From Panicum virgatum (Eukaryota > Streptophyta > Magnoliopsida > Poales > Poaceae): a stretch of DNA of 64,000 nt. The DNA lies in the NCBI RefSeq assembly GCF_016808335.1, contig NC_053153.1, forward strand, positions 26,460,090 to 26,524,089, read 5' to 3'. Position numbers and translations under genes: made by a program. This document shows positions 1 through 11,839 of the stretch, piece after piece (the first letter of the stretch is position 1; the number at the start of each line of letters is the position of its first letter). The notes beneath the pieces are model-generated. The model was not told where the DNA came from and made no database searches. It was given only the letters and a program-made list of their open reading frames with translations.

Positions 1-33
1 GTGTGTGTGTGTGGGGGGGGGGGGGGGGGGGGC
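1..33. repeat. Simple repeat (GT)n then poly-G
   Basis: The window opens with GT dinucleotides that turn into an uninterrupted G run. It is low complexity with no coding value, and its exact length may be a sequencing or assembly estimate. Confidence 0.9.
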
Positions 34-600
34 TAGAGCCCCCCTGCCACGCTGACTCCACCCCTATTAACAAATCAGTGATGAACTCGATCTATGTGTA
101 CATCATACAGATGGATGCAATCAACATATATTCCTCCCTCCATGTGCATGCAGAAGCACTAGTACTCTATGGGTCCGTTTGGTTGCCTACATAACTTCTA
201 GCTAGGCTCCAGTAATACAGGTATCTCATGTTTGGTTGCCTGTTTAAAGTTCTTAGCCAGGCTCTATTAATGCAAGGAGGGGTCCTTAGCCAGGCTTGCT
301 GGAAATGCCAAATTGAGCATCTCCACGGAGCCAGGCTTGGCTTAGTTTTGACCTGGTATCTGTTCACCTCTCCATTTGCCCACTGGTCTTCCCCGGTCGT
401 CTGCTCACCGGAGGTGCCCTTCCCCATGGAGGAGCTCCCCCGCGTGGCCAGCAACAAGGCCCCGCGGGCGAAGCTCCCCTGCATGGCTGGTGGCGAGAAG
501 GAAGAAGGATGAATCCTGCCGCCAGAGAAGGAAGTTGGGGAGAGAGATGGCGGTGTGCTATACGTTTTATATATCTTTTTAAATTTTTTGCACAACAACA
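34..600. other. Intergenic, no gene supported
   Basis: Open frames exist on both strands but overlap each other and match nothing I recognise. The stretch from about 170 begins with the phrase GGGTCCGTTTGGTTGCC and repeats CCAGGCTT-type phrases (about 245-340), which suggests a degenerate MITE or other DNA transposon. I could not find its second end. Confidence 0.4.
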
Positions 601-1425
601 AATTAAAGTCGTGTTTTCAGGATCCGATGCGGATCGTGTTGCATGTATGTAGCTAGGGCCTAGGGGCCGGGTAAGATCGATGGACAATGAGGATGCATCA
701 TGATATTGGTAGTGGATGCTGTACCCATATATCCTAGTGCTGCTAGCTAGCCAGATCAGGTGTCTAAACCCCTAGCTAGTCGGAAACAGTTTAATTAATT
801 AGCGCAGTGTACGTGTACCTGCCTTCAAAATTCGATTTATTTTTATCGACTCTATGTATCTGATCTGCTAGGTCGTTCCTAGCTCGACTGTTCATCAGCA
901 GAGTAGCGTTTTTTTGGTGTGATATGTATGTATCGTACATTTATTTTTTTTTGAAATAAATACATTTCTTTTCATCGGATGTGTTGTAGTGTTCCATGTG
1001 CTACTGCCTTAATGATTTATACGGCCGTATAGGGGTGGTAAAGGGCCCAACATTTTGAACTAGAAAATCTAAGGATCGGGCCCTAAAAGAGCCGGGCTCT
1101 AAACATATGTATTTTTGAACTAAAAATTTTAAGGGCTTTATTGGGCTGTGAAGAGACCATTAGGGCCATGGCCCATTACCACCCCTATACGGCCCTAAAG
1201 TGGTGGAGGTTGGTTTGGGAGAAGCAATGATGAATGGATGATGCTGCGTGATGTGCGAGGGAGAGATGTTTCACGCGTTTGGAAGGCGCTAGGGCGAAGG
1301 CCCAGAGCTAGTGTTTTTGCCAAAATGGTCAGTGCGGCTGCTTCCACGAAGTTTCGCCCTTCCTGCTGCTTTGCGTCGGACGGGGGAAAAGCAGTTGCTA
1401 ATCGTCACCACCGATCGTTGCGGTA
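600..1425 (+). repeat. Degenerate direct duplication, copy A, first part
   Basis: This block is colinear with 3765-4395. Shared landmarks in the same order include TTTTCAGGATCC, AGGGGCCGGGT..GATCGATGGAC, CTGCCTTCAAAATT, TTTTTTGGTGTGAT, TTTGGGAGAAGCAATG, the GATGTTTCAC..TTTGGAAGG stretch, and TTCCACGAAGTTT. Many small indels separate the copies, and a MITE (1023-1194) sits only in this one. No conserved open frame runs through both copies, so the duplicated unit is probably non-coding or a gene-flanking region. Confidence 0.75.
1023..1194. mobile_element. Small foldback MITE
   Basis: The ends are inverted repeats: GGCCGTATAGGGGTGGTAA at 1023-1041 and its exact reverse complement at 1176-1194. 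Inside them AGGGCCC and GGGCC-type phrases also pair, so the whole 172 bp could fold into a hairpin. The matching place in the related copy near 4090 lacks it, which supports an insertion. The left junction is itself a 12-bp palindrome (1019-1030). The superfamily is not assigned. Confidence 0.7.
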
Positions 1426-1492
1426 TCTGTACACTACTATATATATATGGCTATATATTTCGAAGAGATATTTATATACATACATATACATA

Positions 1493-1712
1493 CCCAGGGT
1501 GTTCAAACTTGATGGAAAGGATAGAAAGGGATGCCAGCACACTTACCATGTAGCAGGGGCAAGTTAGTCTATTTGTAGTTATAAAAAGTGACCAGAATTA
1601 AATAAAAGAGTGGGAAAGTAGATATAGTGTGCTTTTGAGATTCGGTTGATGAAACCAGTGTTATTCTGTAAATTCATGTATTTCTAGTGCTATTTCTTGA
1701 ACACCTTGGGAA
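1493..1712. mobile_element. Possible small foldback element
   Basis: CCCAGGGTGTTCAA near 1493 is matched by TTGAACACCTTGGG near 1692, an imperfect inverted repeat bounding about 220 bp. This interval has no counterpart in the duplicated copy B. The repeats are short, I found no clear target duplication, and the call is tentative. Confidence 0.35.
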
Positions 1713-1959
1713 AGTAGTCATATATCCTGAATTTCCCCATATATAGACACACACATCCAACTAATTCCTGAACAAATTTTCAGTAATAACTACTATGCGT
1801 AATTACTTAACACTATTTTACTAAACGTGATTCAGTAATTTAACAACTTGGTTTAGTAATTTTTAGTCATAGTTCGATCAATAATTTGACTGCTACGTGC
1901 AGAACAAAAGCTACATATGTCTAGAATAATATCCAACTCGATCGATCTCCATCATATAT

Positions 1960-2440
1960 TCATATCACAAAGCCTGTACGTACGTTACGATGACGACTTG
2001 ACGTGATGTCCATCCAGAGAGAAAAGAAAGGACGGAGAACAGAACAAAGCGGCGATAAATCAGGCATCGAGATGATGTGGGAGACCGAATCCACTGCGAA
2101 TAGTGAGTGTTCCACTCCGCCCCAAATCCAGATGATGTGAGCGAGGTCCCGAGAATGACGCCCCGCTGCAAGCGCATTTTGTTTGGCGATAAGAAGGGCC
2201 AGCCATTTGCAGCCACTGCCCGGTACTGGCATGTTGCCGGAACGGGCATGCGTGCTGCTGCTGCTGCCATGCTCCGTCCTTGCCTGCGATCCATGGTAAC
2301 GTTCAGTAGCTGGCTAGCTATAGCTACTGTAGCTGAAAGTAACCGCCGGCCGAGTGCTGGATGATGCTCTGCCTGCTTTGCGTGGAAGATGCAGCTCCAC
2401 ATAGGCATCCGATCGTCGATCGCTACGGTTAAAGGTGCCT
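1960..2440 (+). repeat. Degenerate direct duplication, copy A, second part
   Basis: This block is colinear with 9660-10030. Both contain the near-identical stretch around CCGGAACGGGCATGCGTGCTG, then GCCATGCTCCGTCCTTGCCT, TACTGTAGCT..AAAGTAACCG, and end near GAGCTCCACATAGGCATC. In copy A it follows the first part after about 0.5 kb; in copy B the gap is 5.2 kb. No gene is recognised. Confidence 0.75.
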
Positions 2441-2454
2441 CCACCACAGCACCA

Positions 2455-2930
2455 ATCCTAGTATTAAAAATAGGTTAATTACAAAATTAATGGTATAACT
2501 TGGGGCTAAATCGTGAGATGGATCTATTAAGCCTAATCAGTCCTTTATTTGACAATATTGTGCTACAGTAAATATATGCTAATTATAGATTAATTAGGCT
2601 TCATAGATTTATCTCATGAAATGGTCTTCATTAATACAATTAGTTTTACACTTAGCGCATGTTTAGTTTCCCTATTTGGAATATAGCTCTAGTCCCGTCA
2701 CATAAGATGTTTGGGGAATTATAAAACTAATTACATAAGTGGAGGCTAATTGATGAGATGCATCTACTAAACATTATCAAATCATGGACTAATTATGTTT
2801 AATAGATTCGTATCGTCAATTAGCCTCCATTTATGCAATTGGTTTTATAATTAGTCTATATTTAATACTTCTAATTAGTATGCAAACATCCAATATCATA
2901 GGAGTAAAGTTTTAGTCCCTGCCTCTTTGT
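2455..2930. mobile_element. Two adjacent grass MITE-like fragments
   Basis: The segment carries the internal phrases of a widespread grass MITE group: CCTAATCAGTCC, TGCTACAGTAAA, GATTAATTAGGCTTCATAGATT and a mirrored partner for each. A second unit begins near 2685 (AGTCCCGTCACATAAGATGTTTGG) and ends near 2915 (CATCCAATATCATAGGAG..TTTTAGTCCC), with GGAGGCTAATTGATGAGATG and its reverse complement inside. The ends are eroded, so boundaries are approximate. Confidence 0.6.
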
Positions 2931-2960
2931 GAAAGTACAAAGGCTAGGTGCCACAGGAGC

Positions 2961-3237
2961 TATTAATGAATAGCATCCGTATTTTTAAAATATTTTATGA
3001 TTATACCATAGTACTAGTATATAAAAACAAGTATGACCATATACTTTATGTATGGTCACATACATAACGTGTGTGTGTGTGTATATATATATATCATATT
3101 ATTTTGGGTATATTCATATACTAATTCTAATATACTTCAAAGGGATATATATTATTAATGAATAGCATCCTTATTTTTAAAATATTGTATGATTATACCA
3201 TAGTACTAGTATATAAAAATAAGTATGATCACATACT
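2961..3237 (+). repeat. Short direct duplication of about 85 bp
   Basis: 2961-3045 and 3153-3237 are nearly identical, beginning TATTAATGAATAGCATCC and including TACCATAGTACTAGTATATA. They are offset by 192 bp with a GT/AT microsatellite (3070-3095) between them. The few differences suggest a fairly recent local duplication. Confidence 0.8.
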
Positions 3238-3764
3238 CCACATACATATCGCTAGATCAGATACGTCCTACATCATGAGATACGCATATGGAAGTAGCTA
3301 CAAGTTAAACGAGCGTAGAAAGGATTTTTCCTATAGTTGCTCCCACAAATACCTTGTCAATAAATGTCAATCACGTCTCTTGGTTTTTGCATCACCACAA
3401 TGGATTAACAAATCAGTGACGAACTCTATGCGTCATATATAATTCATAGTATTGGCGCCACAAACTATGATCTCTTTTACTATCAATATCAAGGGACGAG
3501 TATTGTTCATCAGTACATCACTAATCAAGCGCGGGTAATCACGGCCACTGACGTCCCTTATCCTGTAAGGCTTTTGCAATCAAGATAGACATGATGACAC
3601 AGATCTGTCAAAACCAGCACATATGCACTGGTACAGAATAATAGCTGGTACGTCTACCCTCCCTCCGGTCCTCCATGTGCAGATCGAAACACTAGCTAGT
3701 AAAGTAGTGGGTGGTGTGATATAGTATGTCTGTTTGGAATTCTTGGAATTTTCGTACGATAATG

Positions 3765-4395
3765 CAAAGTCGTTTTCAGGATCCAGGATACGTTGCTGGA
3801 CCCTGGCTAGGGGCCGGGTCAGATCGATCGATGGACCATGAGGATGCGTGAAGCCTGACAGATCGAGTGATAGTGGATGTGCACTCATTTGGTGGTTATC
3901 CTAGCTAGAGGTCTAAATTTATAGGTACCTGCCTTCAAAATTGGATTTGTTTTTATCGGCTCTCTGGGTCATCGTTCGTCCTAGCAGAGTCCCGATTTTT
4001 TGGTGTGATGTATGTATAGGATGTGGATGCCGTTCTTTATTTTCATCTGATGTGCCGTAGTAGTGCTGCATGTGCTGTAGCCTTACTGATTTGTACGGCG
4101 TGTAGGTTGGAGTATGTGAAAGTGGTGGTGGAGAATGGTTTGGGAGAAGCAATGCAATGATGATGCGTGATGTGTGACAGTGTGGGAGAGTGATGTTTCA
4201 CAGATTTGGAAGGCCGCTAGGGCAAAGCCCCAAGGCTAGTGTTTTTGCCCGGCCGAGTGGTCAGTGCGGTTACTTCCACGAAGTTTTGTGCTTCCTACTT
4301 TACATGCGTTGGACTAAGAAATCAAAGCAGTTCTTTTGAATGCTAACCGTCACCACCGATGGTTGCAGTACATGCATGGCTGTACTTTGAAGAGA
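3765..4395 (+). repeat. Degenerate direct duplication, copy B, first part
   Basis: This matches copy A (600-1425) landmark for landmark, without the MITE at 1023-1194. Similarity stops close to the TTTGAAGAGATA phrase near 4388, which in copy A is followed by a TATA-rich stretch and here by unrelated sequence. Confidence 0.75.
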
Positions 4396-4399
4396 TAGC

Positions 4400-7300
4400 T
4401 TGCTCTATATACTTGCTTCACGTACAACTCTGCTGATTTCTATGCTGTTAGATTATCATATCACAGCCTGCTGTATGTCGAGAGAAAGAATTAAAGAAAT
4501 TAGGAAGGAGAACAAATATACTAAAGCTGAGATCATCGAGCTCGATGGTTTGTGGAAGATCACATGCATCAACTGTAGCGGGCCGGGGTGGCAATAGTAT
4601 GTTAGTTCCACTAAATATATATATGCACCTGAATACCTGATCGAGGAGATGATGTAAATTTGAAGAGATTTGCTCCTTGTCAACTGATTGAAATCTGTGT
4701 TAGCTCTCAATCGACGCGCTATTGCGTCCGATCTAATACGGATGGAGGAGATCGTCTTCTGTGTATTTTAGCCTATCGGGCTCGCTGTGTCTGTTGTTTG
4801 TGCCCCGTTTCACCCTATCGGGTCTGCAAAAATGTTAACGGGTCATTAACCGTCCACCATTTCCTTTTCTCTTTCAAAAAGCACCGCTCCCCATTTGACG
4901 CCTTGTTTCCATCGTTCAAGGGGGAAGCCAGATAGGAGGCAGCTACAGCATGCGGCAGGTTCTCTCGCCGCTGGATCGAGAGGAGGGGGAGCAGGAGACG
5001 AGGGCGAACCTGTGACCATCCCCGCCGTGTCTGCGTGCCTCATCGGAGTGCAGTATCAGAGGGGAGGGGGGGGGGTGGGCAACTTCCCGTGGTCTTGATG
5101 TAATCAGGCGCCCCCTCGATTAACCAGATAAGCTTGTTTTCTGTAGGTTTTTGTTTGTACTATTTTTTGTGTGCGCGTGAGGATTCTAGGATTAGTGGCT
5201 CGCATAACAGATTAGCATCTTCAATGTATCTAGGGTTTGCTCGTTTTGTGTTTTTTCTTTGCAATTTTAGATAAAATTTTGAATCTAGTAGTGTGTGTGG
5301 GTAGGTGGGGGAGGGGTAGGGATTGACTGGAGTAGTGGTGTGATACGGATTTGTGGCATGGATGTATTCGATCTGTGGTTAGATTCAAATTGGAGATTTC
5401 CAGTTTACATGGGTTCAATTTCTGCATATCAACTAGCCTCGGTCAAAAAGTTTCTGTCAAAATTGTTCTCCATTTCTTAACTAAGCAGGAAAGTGGCAAT
5501 AGCTTCTTTAATTCAACTGCTCGGCTGATTTTGTTTCTCTAAACGTTTAGTAGTTTGGTTCAGTGCAGCTCAACGTTGATTCATTTTTGGTAGAATAATA
5601 GAAGCAGTAGGTAGCCTTTTGATGCTTTTGACCAATAGAATACATGACCGCTGGCTCTTATGTTTAGAGAAGTAATCTTAGCCTCCATTCTGGTGGATTA
5701 AAGTGTCATTAGTTCTTCATCACTGATTTTGTAATTAAAGAGAAGTCCAGCAGCTACCCAGTAACATTGTTTTAGTTATAGCTACTGTGCAACCATCTAT
5801 GCTTATTATTGTTAGCTTTGTCTTAACACATGTTACTTGCACTGTGTGGTCTTAGTTTTTGTTAGCCAGTAATTAATGAGGGCTCTCTTTTTGCTTTTTA
5901 CCTCCACGATGCAATAAGTAGTATGTATAAATATTACACTGCTGCAACTTCTGTAATTTTAACATAATTATACTATGATTTTCTTTCCTATTTCAATTTT
6001 TTTTGAAGGAGAAGTATCTTATTTAAATTTGACTTAGACTAACCAGCAGACTACTCTTTGTGTTTTTATGGGGATATTAAATACATTTTTGCGTTCTGCT
6101 GTTTTCAGCTTTGGGGCAATTAGGTTCCACTTTTGCTCCGTAATCTATATGGGTACTAATTAAATCTAATTTTTTAGTTAATTGCTTTCTGATTTTGTTG
6201 CTTTGTGTGAGACTTACTGAGAAAGAGGGAGGGAGGGAGGGCAGTTTTGCCTACAACACATCAGCATGTTGCCGATGGATGTGTTGGTGAGGATGGGGTT
6301 GGGTTTCAAGCATTCCAGTGCCTCCTGTTAAGATGGTTAGCATGGTCACAATGTTTTTCGAGAATGCTTGATGAATTTTGGCCTTTTTCTGTTGTTTCAG
6401 CTTACATGTGATTGAGGAACCTAGGGAGATGGTTAGTTGACCATACATCACATGCATCTATGTGGGTTGTAAAATGTAATATTCGAGAAAAAATATTTTT
6501 CAGCTTCATCAATTGTTTAGCCTATGGAACTTGTTCTTGTGCATTGTGTGTAATCTGAAAAAACTACATGTAAGGTTTAAGTGGGTTCAATAATGTCATA
6601 CCTTTTATTTTGTACGTATTATAATAATCTTTGTATTACGTCTTAGTTTTGTTCTTCTGGAATTTTTACAGAAAAATAGTATGGCATATAAGTATATTAA
6701 TATATAAATGGAAACATAACACTCATATTAGTTAGGTGTGTAAGTCCCCTTTTGTCTTTATGATTTGCATATATAAGATTCCTCTTTTTTGCAATTCAGC
6801 GGCTAACAGTAGACTAACCAATGAATCTCTGCTGCAGGTATTAATCAGCTTGTCACATTTTGTGCTAATGGAAAACCTGCATGATGGTTATATGAAATTT
6901 ACACAGTGAATTTTGTCAATTTCAATATTCTTTCTATGTAAAGTTTTTGCATTTATTAGATTTTATGTGTCTTTTGATTATTTTTGTTAGGTAAACTTGC
7001 ATATATCCTCTTTGCATATTCTTATAGACATATGCGATCAATGAAAAAGAGAAAGGTTTTGTATTATGCATATATTTAATTTAGGCATTTTATTGTTGCT
7101 TGTTAAAATAATGTGCTTAATTCTCTTGTAGAATCAAATGTAAAGCCTTTCAGCTTTTGAGGTTTAGTTTTCATGATGTGCTGCCACCAACTGTCATAAA
7201 ATTAACATGATAATCAAGTTTGTAAATTTAAGTTTAGTTAGAAAATGAAAAATAAATTATACTAGTAAACTAAATACGCCTTAACATAATATTGTAACTT

Positions 7301-9640
7301 TTCTTTCTACTGTAAATATGCAAGCACGCATGTGGGTGAAGTTTTTACTGTAAAAATACAAATAACATTATCATAATTTTTCTATAGCATGTCACCTTGT
7401 AGGGTTTAACCACTTGCATGCACAATCTGATGCTTTTGTAATCCATTGAAATAATCTAAAATTTCTGTGTGTGGCCTATGCCATTTTTTTGGGGTTTCAT
7501 TAGCTGAACTATCTTATACTTTGTAATTCATATAAAACTCTGGAGCCTGTTTATTTTATTTGTCATTTTGATGGGTTTATGTAAGCACACCGTGGTTCGA
7601 TGGTTATAAGTATTTTGATGAATCTAAGAGTAGTAACAAAGTGAGGAAAATATGGTCTATGTTGTTTGTTGTGAGCATTATCATAATTTTCTTTTTTTTC
7701 TAAAATCACAAGTTGACTATTAGGGTATTTCCTCTTCTGTTGCAGGCTTCGCACCTAGATTCTATTTTCTTTTTGTCCACCTATGCCATTGAAACTTAAC
7801 CTTATTTTGTATAAATATTACACAGCTAGGAGTTATGTAATTAATTGATCTTTCTCTATAAATTTGGTTTTTGTTCTTTTCAATAGTTAATTTCCATTTT
7901 TCTTCCTAGGATTCTTTTGGTGAGAAAAGTACTCTACTCTTGAAACGAGTGAAGATGCTAATAGGTTGAATTATGGGGAAATAATTTATATAGAAGAAAA
8001 TGACATGAATTGTGTTAAAGTCATCTCTGTTCTGTTTACCTTTCTTGTGGAGCCATGCTTCTAGTGCTATATGCCGTCCAATTATTCAATGCAAGTACCA
8101 AGAGACAAGTTGATGCATGGTTTCCCTTTTATGCAGGCACGGGAATGGCTGAATTATTGAAGTGATGTGCTCCCTGAGAATGAAGATAGTACCCAATGCA
8201 TGAGATTCCCTTTCTGTGCAGGCATTGACACAACAAAATAGTGGAAGAGATGTCGCTAGCATCACACAACAAAGGTTCACATCTTAGACAAATATTTTTC
8301 TAAGATCATGTTGCTCCCATTGTTATACTGTACCCTTTCCTTGTTATCATCCATCCCTCTAAGCTCCAATTGCTTTCGATATACAGTACCTTGGGTGCTA
8401 CTGTTTATTAATTTTTCTCCTTGCAAGTGATCAATTTAGTGTGCATGTCAGTATGTTCATGTTCTCTCTACAAAGATCATTACCTAAACTGTTCCAAAAT
8501 ACTTGTATGATAAAAAACCATTGCTCATTTTTTCTTTTAATACATATATATTGTGTCTTTATTAGGCAATTTGCTACAGCCTCACCTGCCAGTTGAAAAA
8601 CTAACTGGTCGTGTATATGGATTTTACACTGTAAATTCTTTATTTATTTTTCAGCTGCCACTTGAGAAACAAACTAATAGTGTATATGAGATTGACACTG
8701 CTAGTGCACTCTGCAATCTCACAGTCTAGAGTGGGTGTAAATTTTTGTTTATATTTTAGTTTGATCGGGTTTGGATAGAGGATAAGGAATAACAAAACTG
8801 CAAGAAAAAAAATAATTAATGTGATTTTTTCCTTGTTGGCCCTTAACCAAGGCATAATATTTTTTTTGGCGAGGGAGTTGCTTCTCCTTGAACCGCAAAA
8901 TTGTAAGCCCACAGATTTGTTAGAACTTATTGTGTTTGTGTTGTTTTTTAAGCTAAAAATGGACCTTTGTTGCTATATGACTATATATGCATGTCTAGGC
9001 TTAGCTGATATGTATCTAGGATCTACCATTTTTAATAATTAAAAATGTTAAATTTAAGTATACAAGAACTATTATTGTTTTACAAACAGGTCACATGTGA
9101 CTGATCATCTCATTATTTTTGTGTATTTGTGCTAGCTAATTGATAAGCATGTTTCTCAATCACAGGACTATCAATTCAGGCTATGGTCAGGCTGGCAGAT
9201 CTTCTCGTTACGAATTTTTTTTGTCCTTGTGTTGTATGTGTTAAGATTCTGTAGCATGGTTTAACTGTCACTTGTCTTCCTGTACTATATATAGCTGTGA
9301 GCACTTAATTGCCACTTTTTTCAGGTTTGTTCATGGCATTGCAGCTACGGGTCATTATTTGTGAGAACAAACTCAACTGCATTTGCCATGGCCTTCAGGT
9401 TTCTCTTGGGTCATGGTAGTATAAGCTGTCTCTGAAATATGTTTAAAAATTGGACAACTTTATCTGCCTTTAGGTGTACCTGTAATGTTTGCTGCAGAGA
9501 TGTGCAAATTGATCCATTAATGCTCAAACGCGCTTGACGGATCCTCAACAAACAGAAAAAAATAGACCCGTTAGCTTGGTCGATATGACTGTCTTGAATC
9601 TTAGTAGTGCGCTACTAATGTATTAATCGATATGGACCCT
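4400..9640 (+). other. T-rich, intron-like block, possible spliced non-coding transcript
   Basis: From about 4850 to 5100 the sequence is GC-richer and purine-rich (an exon-like start). From 5100 to 9500 the plus strand is strongly T-rich with repeated polypyrimidine tracts ending in CAG|G at 6837, 7744, 8136, 8221, 9165 and 9324, as plant introns do. The possible exons between them hold no long open frame and no protein domain I know. The whole block is absent from duplicate copy A. It could be a long non-coding RNA, a badly decayed gene, or the inside of an unrecognised transposon. I saw no terminal repeats. Confidence 0.35.
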
Positions 9641-9659
9641 TGGTCTGGGAACGTGAAAA

Positions 9660-10030
9660 TACATTAGTAGCTACGGTGGTTGACAGATAACGAGATATCA
9701 ATCGACTGATGTGGAGACACATCCTCGATTTGAATAGCTATCCCGATCGAGAGCGATGACGCTAGCTGCACGCGCATTTAGTTTTGCTTGGCTATCAGAA
9801 CGAAGGGTCGCAGCAAGCCAGTGGCCGGCATCTTGCCGGCCGGAACGGGCATGCGTGCTGCAGCCATGCTCCGTCCTTGCCTCCGATCTGTAGTAAAGTT
9901 CTCTTGCAGTCTTGCTAGCTAGCTAGGTACTGTAGCTCAAAGTAACCGTCCAGCCGGCGAGCAAGTGCTCGATGCGCGGCCTGCTTTATTTGCGTGGAGG
10001 ATGGAGCTCCACATAGGCATCGCTACTACT
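9660..10030 (+). repeat. Degenerate direct duplication, copy B, second part
   Basis: This is the partner of 1960-2440. Similarity begins near GAGATATCAATCGACTGATGTGGAGAC and ends near GCTCCACATAGGCATCG. No coding region is recognised. Confidence 0.75.
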
Positions 10031-10039
10031 GCTTTGCTT

Positions 10040-10369
10040 CAGTTGTGTGCTTGCGTCCAGCACGGGCTGCAGCTTGGCCGCCGTTTAGAATACTAACTTT
10101 GTTACAATGATTGTAAAGTGCCAATGGGTACTTTTAAATACTTTTGCTTTGAAACTTTTTCTAGCCATTGATCAATTGAAGGTATTTACAAAAATTAATT
10201 AAATTAAATTAGTATTTGGTCCCACTTTTGTATTTGGTCCCACATTTTTATACCACCATGTACTTTAATTTAGGTACTTCCAAGTACTTTCTAACTTGAT
10301 TACCTTACGATTCTGTCAGATGAACGACTCTTATTTTTTTCAATAAATTGTAAAAATTATCTAAGAATA
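10040..10369. other. AT-rich spacer, no gene seen
   Basis: Nothing coding is visible. It contains a short tandem echo, TTTGGTCCCACTTTTGTA / TTTGGTCCCACATTTTTA, near 10215-10250. Confidence 0.5.
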
Positions 10370-10622
10370 CTCTCTTCGTTTTTTACATATCGTATTTGAT
10401 TTGTTCTAAGTCAAATTTGACTAATTTTGTACGAGTCTATAGAAAAATGTAGCAACAACTGTAATATCCAACATATGCACCATCAACATATACTTCATGG
10501 TGAATTCAATGAAACAAATTTAGTATTGCAAATATTATTATTTCTTTCTATACATTCGGTCAAGTTTTTCAAATTTAATTTAGAAAAAACTTAATACGAA
10601 ATGTAAATTAAAATGGAGGGAG
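10370..10622. mobile_element. Stowaway-type MITE (Tc1/mariner)
   Basis: The left end CTCTCTTCGTTTTTTACAT and right end ATTAAAATGGAGGGAG form a degenerate version of the Stowaway terminus CTCCCTCCGT. TA dinucleotides directly flank both ends (10368-10369 and 10623-10624), as expected for this family's TA target. The inside is AT-rich and non-coding. Length 253 bp fits the family. Confidence 0.8.
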
Positions 10623-10784
10623 TAAATAAGTACGCGTATAAGCATGTTCACTGGAAAGTAGAGCTGCACGGGTCGCATTGTAGCAGAATATATAGTGCCT
10701 TTTCGTAATCTGCAATCCATATGCATGCCCGCACGCGCCGCAAGCCGCTGGCTGCTCGCTACCGCAGAATCCCTCTTTGTTTTT

Positions 10785-10955
10785 TTTTCTTTAGTCCCGA
10801 TTGAGGTTGGATTCGGGACTAACGAAGGTATTAGTTCCAGATCCAACCGCTAGATGGTAGGAGGACTTTTTATTTCTAGTTGGAGCCTCCCATTCGAGAC
10901 TAAAAGTCTAGACTTTTAGTTCTGGATGGTAACACCAATTGGGACTAAAAGGTCT
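10785..10955. mobile_element. Fragment of CACTA-like subterminal repeats
   Basis: Repeated inverted phrases TTTAGTCCCGATT, GGGACTAA, GAGACTAAAAGTC and TTGGGACTAAAAGGTC resemble the subterminal arrays of grass CACTA elements. The CACTA terminus itself is not seen, so this is a remnant. Confidence 0.5.
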
Positions 10956-10999
10956 TCCGCACGTTAGTTCAAAATGAAAGCATCCTGTGTAGAGTTACA

Positions 11000-11839
11000 T
11001 GTTGTAGTGTGTGGATAGAATGGTAAGAAACCTATGCACCAGCGAGGCGAGAGTTTTTGAGTTCGAATTCCACGGATTGCATGGTTAGGTATGTTTACAC
11101 CAATTAAGTTTTTAGATTGGCATGCCCTCAGTAGCTAGACAAGTGACCTTTAGTGCTGGATTCGAAGTCCTGGCTCCTCAAACATTATTATAGTATACTC
11201 TCTCGATCGTGTTGGGGATGGCAACCTCCGATTGACACGAGACGAAGGACTTGAGTGTCTCGTGATCGCAAGGATGGAAAGATAACCTTCGAATCCCTCA
11301 TCAACCAAACGTTGAAGATCAAAATCAGTGCACTTACTTTGGCTCCAAATTGAGAACTTTTCCACAGGTTCTTCCTCGCTCCTCCCTCTTGCGCTCCCCC
11401 CAGGTCGCTAGCCATTGATTTGCCCATCCGAAATGTCACGAGCTACTTCGATAGCATATGCTTGGAGGCTTCGGAGAAGGGTGATGAGCTTGAGTGCGAA
11501 AAGGGGATCTAGATTGAGAAGTTATGGAAATTGGAGTTTGATGATTGTGGCGGCGACGGCACTGGAGCAGAAGCGGTATCAGTAGTACAATAAAACTGAG
11601 ATTTAACGTAAGCCACTGCATGGTTAAATAACCAGCGTGATGACAATTCAGTAATTCCTCAGAAGACGAAATGTTGTCCACGGAAAAATATTCGCTTTTG
11701 AGTACAAATTATTTTTTAACCATCTTTTATCCAAAAAAGTGATTTTTAATTTTCTGATTGAATAATCTAAATTAACATCAAGACAAAATTCTAATGCATG
11801 CCATGATGTTTGGTTTTTTTTAATTCCGGATTTCGATTC
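11000..11839. other. No gene supported
   Basis: Several short overlapping frames occur on the minus strand, none with a recognisable domain. It may be internal retrotransposon sequence belonging to the LTR remnant that follows. Confidence 0.3.
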
